The translations under genes were made by a program, and so were the position numbers. A DNA stretch of 64,000 nucleotides, taken from the NCBI RefSeq assembly GCF_000306785.1, contig NC_017955.1, positions 744,001 to 808,000 on the forward strand, given 5' to 3'. The notes below the pieces were generated by a model. It was not told the origin of the DNA, made no database searches, and saw only the letters and a program-made list of their open reading frames with translations. The DNA is from Modestobacter italicus. Lineage in GTDB: Bacteria; Actinomycetota; Actinomycetes; Mycobacteriales; Geodermatophilaceae. Shown piece by piece: positions 57,925-64,000 of this stretch (position 1 is the first letter of the stretch; each line of letters begins with the position of its first letter).

Positions 57925-58413
57925 TCACTGGAGGTTCGGCTGGGGCCAGGGGACCAGCGGCGGCAGCCGGTCACCCGGGTGCGGGACTCCGTCAGGGACG
58001 TGGGTGATGCTGCGGGGTTCGTGGCTGCCGGCGGCGTGGGCGATCGCGGCGAGGACGAGGGTGAGGGCGTGGCGGTCGAGGCCGGTGGCGAGGTCGCCGA
58101 GGTCGACGGGGTGGCCGTCGGCGATGCTGGCGGCCGCCCGCAGGACCTGGTGGTCACTGCTCCTGCCGGTGATGGTGCCGATGCGAAGGGCCCCGTCGAG
58201 GTCTGGCCAGGCGATGTGGGCCCACAGTCCCTCGCCGTCGACGTTGCCGTCGAGGGTGATCAGCCCGGCGTGCTGCAGCTGGGGCAGCCAGTGGCCGGAG
58301 GTGATCAGCAGGAGGATCGCGGCCTCGTCGGAGTAGTCGCCGAGGGCGGCGCGCAGCAGGGCATTTTCCACGCCGACCGGGTCGAGGTCGGCGGCTCTGG
58401 GTTCGAAGATCAC
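57925..58413 (-). CDS. Hypothetical protein on the element
   Basis: A 162-residue soluble protein, start MIFEPRAADLDPVGVENALLRAALGDYSDEAA. It has an alpha/beta mixture, with LLLITSGHWLPQLQHAGLITLDG, then HIAWPDLDGALRIGTITGRSS, and a proline-rich end. I see no motif or family. Proteins of this kind occur on actinobacterial plasmids and integrative elements. It lies between the sulfur operon and the ParB-like gene, and its codon use looks like the rest of the element. Confidence 0.6.
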   Translation of the reverse strand: MIFEPRAADLDPVGVENALLRAALGDYSDEAAILLLITSGHWLPQLQHAGLITLDGNVDGEGLWAHIAWPDLDGALRIGTITGRSSDHQVLRAAASIADGHPVDLGDLATGLDRHALTLVLAAIAHAAGSHEPRSITHVPDGVPHPGDRLPPLVPWPQPNLQ

Positions 58414-58641
58414 TGGGGTTCTCCTGTCCTCCGGCCTCCAGGCTCAGGTTGGAGTGTGCCGTTGGGGTCTGACAGGCGCGGCCGGGGACGGGTGTGCGGC
58501 GGCGGTCGCGGTGCTGGTGAGCGCGTCGGGCCGGCAGGCCCGCCGGCAGCTTGCTGACGGTTGGTCTCGACGCGCCAGCGGCGGGGCCTCGCGCGACCCC
58601 CGCCGCCGGCCGGCTACATGAACCGGCCCCCGCCTCGGCGT

Positions 58642-58670
58642 GGCCGCCCCGCAGGGGTGCGGGGGCGGCC
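58642..58670 (-). terminator. Hairpin after the ParB-like gene
   Basis: Arms GGCCGCCCCGCA and TGCGGGGGCGGCC pair across GGGG. It lies 10 bases after the stop of the leftward parB-like gene. Confidence 0.75.
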
Positions 58671-58679
58671 GGACGCCGG

Positions 58680-60374
58680 TCAGGTCGGGTCGGGTGAGGG
58701 GTCGTCGGTGTGTTGGTTCGCGGCGTCGACGATCTGCCGTTCGATGTCGGCGAGGGTGTAGCCGCAGGAGGCCAGGAACCGTAGCCAGCGGGCGTCGCCG
58801 GTGCCGGGGTTGCGCCAGGACTGGCGGTGCAGCCCGGACTCGATGGCCCCGGCGACGTGGGCCAGCAGCGCCACGGCGAGCCGCCCGTCGGGCACCTGTT
58901 CGCCGCTGGTCAGCGTGGGCGCGGGCTTGTCCCTGGTGGTCCACCACTGGCCGGGGGCGTCGATGCCGAGGTCGGCGGCGGCGGTGTCCTGGGCGCGGTT
59001 GGGCTGCCCGGACAGCCAGCGGGACAGTGCCCGGTGGTCGGTGGCCATCGTCTCGATGGCGAATCGCAGCGCGGCCTTGGGCGCGGTCTTGCGCTGCAGG
59101 AGGCCCTTGATCCACTCGCGGCGGGTCTCGTTGGCCGCGGCCATCGCCTTGTTGTTCTCGATGGTGGCCCGCCGCTCGGCCGCGGCGGCCTCCCGGTCGT
59201 CCTCGCCAGCTGCGCCGACGGGTAGGGCGGTGGCCGTCCAGCGGTAGCGGTGGCCGTTGCCCGCCGGGTCGGTGCACACCTCCACGGCTTGCGGCCCCTG
59301 CCAGCCGGTGGTGGCGACGTAGACCGCCGCGCCGGGGCAGCCGGCGTGGCCGTCGGCGGTCAGTGGCCGGCCGTCGTGCTCGAGGTCTGCCAGCCGGGTG
59401 CGGGCGCGGCCGGTGTCCTCGTCCAAGACGGTGCGCCCGGCGGCGGTCAGCTCCGCCAGCAGGTCGGTTGCCCGTTCGGCTTCGGCGCGGGCCTGCTTGG
59501 CCCGGGTCAGGGCGTGGGCGAACCGCCCGGGCCCCTCCCCCGCTGCCGCAATGAGGGCGGCGGTGGTGTCGGCGTCGCCGGCGTAGACGGCGACGGCGGC
59601 GGCCTGGTCCAGGGTCAGCCCCGCACCCGCCACCGCGGCCGCGGTCTCGCCGTCCAGCCGGGCCACGCCTGCGGCCTTGGCGACTCTCTTCCGACCGAGT
59701 CCGGTGGACTTGGCCACCTTCGTGAGGGGCACGCCGAGGTCGAGCATCGCCTGCACGCCGCGTGCTTCCTCCACCGCGGACAGGCCCCGGCGGTGCAGGT
59801 TCTCGGCCAGCATCGCGCCCACGTGCACGGCTTGGGCGGCCCGGTCACCGTCGGCGGAGTCGTGCGCGAGGTCGGGGCGCAGCACGCACGGCACCGCGGT
59901 GACTCCGGCGAGGATCGCGGCGGCCGCCCGGCGGTGCCCGGCCACAAGCTGATGACCCGGCGTGCCGTCGGCGGCGGCGTGCGGAATCACGGTGAGGACC
60001 TCCAGCACGCCCTGGGCTGCGATGGAGTCGGCCAGCCCGGACAGGTCGCCGAGGTCGTCGCGGATGTTGCGGGGATGCACGGCCAGCCCCCGAGGGTCCA
60101 GCCACACCAGCCGGTGAGCCCGGCCGCTGTCCTCGGCCATCCCGGCGCTTGTGGTGCCGGTGCCGGCCGGGTCGACGTGCCCGGTCTCGCGCGGCTCGAT
60201 CCCGGCACGTTGAGCGTTTCCGGTCGCGGACGGCTCGTCGGGCGCGCTCTCCCGGCCGCTGTTCGGGGCGGTGACTGTGGTGGTCGTGGTCATGGCGGGT
60301 TCTCCTTCGATGCTCTGTGGGGTGGCGGTGCTCTCGGTGCGGGTGCTGTCGGCGGGGGTGCTGGTGGCGGTCAT
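58680..60374 (-). CDS. parB: ParB/RepB/Spo0J-family partition protein
   Basis: About 564 residues. ATG at 60374 lies 16 bases after the ardC-like stop and is preceded by GGGGAGAG; an in-frame ATG at 60293 with a strong AAGGAG is a good alternative, giving 537 residues. The ParB/Srx-like N-domain has the VAGHRRAAAAILAGV signature. The HTH is within LTKVAKSTGLGRKRVAKAAGV. The C-terminal half is long and unusual for ParB. No ParA is visible nearby. It probably helps the element persist or regulates it, and it is transcribed with the ardC-like gene. Confidence 0.85.
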   Translation of the reverse strand: MTATSTPADSTRTESTATPQSIEGEPAMTTTTTVTAPNSGRESAPDEPSATGNAQRAGIEPRETGHVDPAGTGTTSAGMAEDSGRAHRLVWLDPRGLAVHPRNIRDDLGDLSGLADSIAAQGVLEVLTVIPHAAADGTPGHQLVAGHRRAAAAILAGVTAVPCVLRPDLAHDSADGDRAAQAVHVGAMLAENLHRRGLSAVEEARGVQAMLDLGVPLTKVAKSTGLGRKRVAKAAGVARLDGETAAAVAGAGLTLDQAAAVAVYAGDADTTAALIAAAGEGPGRFAHALTRAKQARAEAERATDLLAELTAAGRTVLDEDTGRARTRLADLEHDGRPLTADGHAGCPGAAVYVATTGWQGPQAVEVCTDPAGNGHRYRWTATALPVGAAGEDDREAAAAERRATIENNKAMAAANETRREWIKGLLQRKTAPKAALRFAIETMATDHRALSRWLSGQPNRAQDTAAADLGIDAPGQWWTTRDKPAPTLTSGEQVPDGRLAVALLAHVAGAIESGLHRQSWRNPGTGDARWLRFLASCGYTLADIERQIVDAANQHTDDPSPDPT

Positions 60375-60390
60375 GTCGCGCTCTCCCCGC

Positions 60391-61494
60391 TCAGGCGGTG
60401 GCGAGGACGCGGGCGCCGGCGGCCTGCGTGACCGGTTCGGCGGGCGGCGCGGTTCCCCCATCCCCCGGCCGGTTCTCGGCGCCCTCGGCGCCGTCGAGGT
60501 GGTCGAGGATGCGGCGGGCGGCAGCGGTCACCGTGGCCGCGGCGGCGCGGACGACGTCGGTGTCCCCGGCCGACCAGGCGGCGACGTAGGGGACGGTGTA
60601 GGTGCCGGAGTCCAGCCCGGCCCAGGCGGTGACGATGTAGGCCACCGACTCGGCCTCGGCCTCGGCCCGCCCGCGGCAGCCGGTGTAGTCGAAGCCGTCG
60701 GCGGTGTGCCCGCACTCGATGTGGGCCAGTTCGTGGGCGAGGGTCTTAACCGCCTGCGCGTCGGCGACGTCCGGGCGGACCCGCACAGTGCGGGCGGCCG
60801 GGTCGGTGAGCCCGTTGGCCTGCCCGCAGGCCTCGCGGGTGAGCGTGTAGCCGTGCCCGGCGACCTGGGTGGCCAGCGCCTGCCACAGGGCGTCGGGGGC
60901 GTCACCGGTGAGCAGCTCCGGGGTGATCTCCGGCAACGGGTCGCCCTCGGTCTGGGAGATGTCGAAGACGTGCGCCACGCGAAACCCGCGCAACACCCGC
61001 CCCGGCGCCCGCTGGTCGGCGTCCCCGCCAGACGGCTCACCCGCCGTCCCCGTCCCGGGGGCGGGGACGGGGACGGCCTGGTCGGTGGGGGTGTCCTTGG
61101 GCGTGTAGGTGCAGGGGGCCAGGACCGCGAGCCCGGTGGAGCCCTTGAGCACGCTGCGGCCCAGCGCCTTCCAGGTGCCGAACCCGGCGACCCGGGTCGG
61201 GCTGATGCCCAGCCGCGCGGCCTGCAACTCGATCAGCATCTGGTTGTTGAGGCTGTAGGTGTGGAACTTCGCCGCCGCGTCGAGCATCGCCCGCCACTGC
61301 GGATCGGCGGTGAGCGCCTCGACCTGCTCGCCGATCTGGTCATGCAGGGCGGCGATCCTCGCCGCCCGGGCGGCGTCTGCTGCCTCCCGCTGCTCCGGAC
61401 TCGGCTGCGGCCGCCGGCTGCGGCTCCCCCTGCCGGTCCGGCTGGTGCTCGTGGCGCTGGCCGCGCTGCTGGTTGTTGTGCTGCTGGTGGTCAT
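60391..61494 (-). CDS. ArdC-like antirestriction protein
   Basis: A 367-residue protein. ATG at 61494 is preceded by GGAGG by 7 bases; the frame extends to 61827 without support. The N-terminal ArdC domain (about 40-180) has FHTYSLNNQMLIELQAARLG. The C-terminal zinc metallopeptidase domain carries HEXXH in TLAHELAHIECGH and a downstream glutamate in AEAESVAY. ArdC proteins protect incoming DNA during conjugation. Together with ParB it forms the element's maintenance module. Confidence 0.87.
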   Translation of the reverse strand: MTTSSTTTSSAASATSTSRTGRGSRSRRPQPSPEQREAADAARAARIAALHDQIGEQVEALTADPQWRAMLDAAAKFHTYSLNNQMLIELQAARLGISPTRVAGFGTWKALGRSVLKGSTGLAVLAPCTYTPKDTPTDQAVPVPAPGTGTAGEPSGGDADQRAPGRVLRGFRVAHVFDISQTEGDPLPEITPELLTGDAPDALWQALATQVAGHGYTLTREACGQANGLTDPAARTVRVRPDVADAQAVKTLAHELAHIECGHTADGFDYTGCRGRAEAEAESVAYIVTAWAGLDSGTYTVPYVAAWSAGDTDVVRAAAATVTAAARRILDHLDGAEGAENRPGDGGTAPPAEPVTQAAGARVLATA

Positions 61495-61621
61495 CTGGAC
61501 CCTCCCGGTACCGAAGCCGAAACCGGATCGAGAGGGACTACGGAACAGGTGTCCTGCCACCCATTCCCCCGGCCCGTCCGGCACAGAGCTCTGCTCAGGG
61601 GCCGGGAGCGACGGCGGGGGA

Positions 61622-61685
61622 CGACCGGACCAAGACTGCTTCCGCAGCGGAGCGCCCGAAGGGCGGAAGGATCTTGGTCCGGTCG
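61622..61685. repeat. Long near-perfect palindrome, possible oriT or ssDNA origin
   Basis: The outer arms are a perfect 14-base inverted repeat: CGACCGGACCAAGA (61622-61635) and TCTTGGTCCGGTCG (61672-61685). Inside, after a small bulge, CTTCCGC (61639-61645) pairs with GCGGAAG (61663-61669), and CCC-GAA-GGG can form at the tip. Single strands would fold into a stable cruciform. Confidence 0.8.
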
Positions 61686-62021
61686 GGAGGAGGCGGCGCG
61701 GGAGGCCCCTACGCTGAGCTGCCGGACGGGTCGGGGGACCAGCAAGCGCAGCCCGCCGCAGGCGGACCTTGACGACGGCGCAGCCGGCGCCACGCGCAGC
61801 GTGGCCCGAAGGGCGCTCCTGGCCCACCCCGGCGGTCGCGGCGCGACGACGTCGACGACGCGCCCACCGGATAGCAAGCCTCGATCACCCGACACGTCGC
61901 GGAGGGCCCCGGCGGACCGGTCACGGGGGCCGCGGTCTGGCCGTAGTCGGGGTGAGGTGTCGAACGCCATGATCTGAGCGTGGCCAGGCCAGCGCACGCC
62001 CGAGCGTGTCCGTCCGGATGC

Positions 62022-62045
62022 TGTGGACAGGAGCCGTTGTCCACA
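62022..62045. promoter_or_regulatory. Pair of facing DnaA-box-like sequences
   Basis: TGTGGACA (62022-62029) and TGTCCACA (62038-62045) form an inverted repeat with an 8-base gap. The right half extended by one base is TTGTCCACA, the actinobacterial DnaA box; the left reads CTGTCCACA on the other strand. A further perfect box lies at 62660-62668. Confidence 0.6.
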
Positions 62046-62358
62046 GGGACCGATTGCGACCGAGCGGGCCTAATGCGCAGGAAGCGGACGCCTGGCAGGT
62101 CACCAGAGGACCTCCGGTAGTTCTCCAGTCTGCGAAGGCGCTGGTCGGGCGGCTGTGGCCGGCTACCGGAGGACAGCTGCAGAAGCGCGGCCGGGGCGGT
62201 CCATCAGCGGCCCTCGCCGCGGAGAACAACCGGGCGGCGGCAGGAGAAAAACTGCAGAGAGTCGGACGAGGCTGGCTGCGAAGTGTCACCAACGGGCCGG
62301 AAATGGCGCCTTGTGTGGTGAAGGCACCACCCGCACCGAGACTCCCGGGGAGCCAGCC

Positions 62359-62568
62359 ATGCCCGACCCCACTGCCGACCACGAGCCCGAACTGCTCACC
62401 ATCACCGAGGCCGCGAACGTGCTCCGCGCGCCCGTCGCCACCCTCCGGTACTGGCGACACCTCGGCACCGGCCCGGCCAGCTTCCGCCTCGGCCGGCGCG
62501 TCCTCTACCGCCGCGCCGACCTGCGCACCTGGATCGACGCACAAGCAGACCAGTGCCCGCGCCGATAG
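62359..62568 (+). CDS. Excisionase-like HTH protein
   Basis: A 69-residue protein, ATG at 62359 following GGGGAG. The winged helix-turn-helix of MerR/Xis type spans almost the whole protein: LLTITEAANVLRAPVATLRYWRHLGTGPASFRLGRRVLYRRADLRTWI. Such small proteins direct excision by the integrase or act as repressors. It is far from the integrase gene in this window, which is unusual but common in actinobacterial integrative elements where replication genes lie between them. Confidence 0.8.
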   Translation: MPDPTADHEPELLTITEAANVLRAPVATLRYWRHLGTGPASFRLGRRVLYRRADLRTWIDAQADQCPRR

Positions 62569-62659
62569 CCCCGCCTCCGGAGAGCGGCTGGACCGGGCGC
62601 GAGGCCCGCTTCCGACTCCGACTCCGGGCACACGGTGAGGCCTTGTGGCCACCCCCGGC

Positions 62660-62668
62660 TGTGGACAA
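62660..62668 (-). promoter_or_regulatory. DnaA-box-like sequence
   Basis: TGTGGACAA is the perfect reverse of TTGTCCACA. A weaker box CCATCCACA follows at 62675-62683. It lies upstream of the next gene, in the same general area as the paired boxes at 62022. Confidence 0.5.
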
Positions 62669-62754
62669 CGACGGCCATCCACAGAAGCCGAACAGGCCAG
62701 GCCTCGGCTGCGCCGGAAAGGCGACGCTGCCTACGCGCATCGAGAGGAGGAGCG

Positions 62755-63411
62755 ATGGGATGGGTGGGCCCGGTCGTGGACGGCCAGGAGCACGAGGGCT
62801 GGGTGGTGCCGCTGTTCGCCGACGGCGCTCAGGGCGCCGGCACCAGCAGCGCCCGCGGTCGACTGATAGCCCACCGGCCCGACGACGGGCCCTGCAACGG
62901 CGACCGGATGCGGCTGACCTACCGCGACGGCTCCACCGCCGAGGGCCTCTGGCAGGACGGCACGCTCATCCACGGCGACCGGATTCTGCACGCCCACACC
63001 AGCGGCCAGGTCCACCTCGAGGTGCTCGACCAGGCCGAGGAGTGGCGCCCCGATGCCGCGGTCGTCGGCTGGGCCGCCGGCTGCACCTGCGGCTGGCGCG
63101 GCACCCCCTGGACCCGCGTACCACCGGAGCTGGCCGACCCCGCGGCGCGGCGGCTCGCCACCGCTGGCCCGTGGGCCGATCTGGAGGCCGCCGACGAGCA
63201 CCGGGTGATGACCGAATGGCGCCGACACATCGCCGGATGGCAAGCCCTAGAGGACGTCGAGGCGGCCGCCGCCCGGCAGGCCGCCGCCGCCCGCGCGCTG
63301 GACCAGGCGGTGCGTGCCGCGCTCGCGGCCGGAGCCTCGTGGGCCGACATCGGCCGGGCCACCGGCATGACCGGCCGGTCGGCCACCGAGCGGTGGTCCG
63401 CCCGTGACTGA
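62755..63411 (+). CDS. Hypothetical protein with C-terminal HTH-like segment
   Basis: A 218-residue protein with ATG at 62755 close after GAGAGGAGGA. The first 90 residues are beta-rich (RLTYRDGSTAEGLWQDGTLI). A CTCGWRG block may be a metal or disulfide pair. The end SWADIGRATGMTGRSATERW is a helix-turn-helix. I do not recognise the family. The next gene starts inside its last codons, so both are coupled. Confidence 0.7.
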   Translation: MGWVGPVVDGQEHEGWVVPLFADGAQGAGTSSARGRLIAHRPDDGPCNGDRMRLTYRDGSTAEGLWQDGTLIHGDRILHAHTSGQVHLEVLDQAEEWRPDAAVVGWAAGCTCGWRGTPWTRVPPELADPAARRLATAGPWADLEAADEHRVMTEWRRHIAGWQALEDVEAAAARQAAAARALDQAVRAALAAGASWADIGRATGMTGRSATERWSARD

Positions 63412-64000
63412 GCAGCCCACCGGCCGCCCCGGACCGAGCAAGCAAACCCCGCCAGGGCAGCGGGCCGTGCTCGTCGTCGACCTCGACGGCGAGCCGCTGG
63501 CACCGCTGCGCGCCCTGGAGGAAATCCTGCTGTGCCTGGGCAGGTGGGAGGACGACGACCGGCGGGATCCGAGCGCCGGCGCGGAGCCGCTGCGGTTGCC
63601 GGCCCCGCTGGCCGACCGGGCCGCGCTCGCCGCCGTGCAGCGCCTGCTCAGCGCACTGGCGCCCACCCAGTCCCGGGAACCGTGGCGTGGCCGGCTGCTC
63701 GCCCCGGACGGCCGCTACGAGCACGCGCCGATGACCGCGCTCACCCTGCCCGCCACCGACATCGACATCCTCGCCGCGACCGCCGCCACCCTCGGCCACC
63801 CCGGGCTGGACGCCGACCTCGCCGAGCTGGTAGACGCGCACACCGCGCAGCTCGCCGGCGGCTACCGTCGGGCCGACCGCACCGAACTGGTCTCGCTCCT
63901 GGCACGGCTGGCCGGCCTGCTCGACCTCGCCCCCACCGACGACACCCGACTGCTCATCGTCCGCCTTCGGGCCACCCCGCCCGGCACCGACTGCGTGCTC
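63404..64000 (+). CDS. Hypothetical protein, partial (3' end outside window)
   Basis: The GTG at 63404 overlaps the upstream stop by 8 bases, and the frame is open for 199 codons to the window edge. It begins MTEQPTGRPGPSKQTPPGQ, then RAVLVVDLDGEPLAPLRALEEILLCLGRW. The sequence is helical with leucine- and alanine-rich stretches and has no motif I recognise. Being coupled to the preceding gene, it is probably co-expressed with it. Confidence 0.65.
   Translation, partial: MTEQPTGRPGPSKQTPPGQRAVLVVDLDGEPLAPLRALEEILLCLGRWEDDDRRDPSAGAEPLRLPAPLADRAALAAVQRLLSALAPTQSREPWRGRLLAPDGRYEHAPMTALTLPATDIDILAATAATLGHPGLDADLAELVDAHTAQLAGGYRRADRTELVSLLARLAGLLDLAPTDDTRLLIVRLRATPPGTDCVL

Larger units (their letters stand above)
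61495..62358. other. 864-base gene-poor region with strong secondary structure
   Basis: No frame here has a good start, ribosome-binding site or recognisable product. The region includes the large palindrome at 61622-61685, a GCCACGC-GCA-GCGTGGC hairpin (61789-61805) and paired DnaA-like boxes at 62022-62045. It separates the leftward ardC-like gene from the rightward excisionase-like gene. A cis-acting transfer or replication role fits. Confidence 0.6.
44105..64000. mobile_element. Integrated conjugative/mobilisable element, left end
   Basis: From the end of the permease to the right edge the genes are those of a plasmid-like element: tyrosine integrase, MobF relaxase, ParB-like, ArdC-like, an excisionase-like HTH protein and several unknown coupled genes. 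A sulfur-related cargo block is included. The integrase's 3' end at 44135 lies next to the probable left attachment site (about 44090-44135). No tRNA lies at this edge. The right end is not in the window, so the size is unknown. Confidence 0.8.

Noticed and set aside
61491-61997. 168-residue minus-strand frame in the element's gap
   Set aside because: Biased composition, no ribosome-binding site, and it crosses the long palindrome.

Overview
The window is chromosomal DNA from a high-GC actinobacterium. Lsr2, CarD, ClpC, the DisA-RadA pair, an Lsr2-era gene order with DUF3263 and LytR_C proteins, a DUF5313 protein, an HtrA/PepD protease and a lone CIRCE-controlled groEL all point there. The general gene content resembles Geodermatophilaceae (Blastococcus, Geodermatophilus, Modestobacter), but that family-level placement is an impression and not a computed result.

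Positions 1 to about 44100 are ordinary chromosome. In order they hold: the end of lysS, lsr2 and clpC; mutY; disA and radA (c-di-AMP synthesis and recombination); a lipoprotein; a photolyase-like protein convergent with a UbiA-type prenyltransferase; a carD-ispD-ispF-cysS-rlmB run (RNA polymerase control, isoprenoid precursor synthesis, cysteinyl-tRNA and 23S rRNA methylation); RidA, DUF445, the PepD protease and a dehydrogenase; tRNA-Thr(TGT); an oxidoreductase pair, dodecin and a Rieske protein; a CPA1 Na+/H+ antiporter and RarD-type exporter; DUF3263 and LytR_C; a secreted-hydrolase/ABC-ATPase fusion with its permease; a HAD phosphatase; thrC behind a SAM-I riboswitch; a cold-shock gene with a structured leader; groEL with two CIRCE operators; and a set of small enzymes ending in a 2OG-Fe(II) oxygenase, an XRE-cupin regulator and an ABC permease.

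At about 44105 the chromosome is interrupted. The permease ends early, and a tyrosine integrase lies directly beside it on the other strand. From there to the right edge the DNA is an integrated mobile element whose right end is outside the window. Its backbone is the integrase, a 1213-residue MobF/TrwC relaxase-helicase, a ParB-like protein, an ArdC-like antirestriction protein, an excisionase-like HTH protein and two coupled unknown genes. A gene-free 864-base stretch carries a near-perfect long palindrome and paired DnaA-box-like sequences.

The element's cargo (about 49472-57654) looks like a reactive-sulfur island. It has a CstR-like repressor with its palindromic operator, three rhodanese proteins, a metallo-beta-lactamase/rhodanese fusion of the persulfide dioxygenase type, a TauE/SafE exporter, a SHOCT protein, a multicopper oxidase and a 56-residue cysteine-rich protein, nearly all in one leftward run. 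An SQR-like flavoprotein sits on the opposite strand. The proposed logic is inferred: persulfide inactivates the repressor, SQR makes persulfide from sulfide, rhodaneses and the dioxygenase pass it on and oxidise it, and the exporter removes sulfite or thiosulfate.
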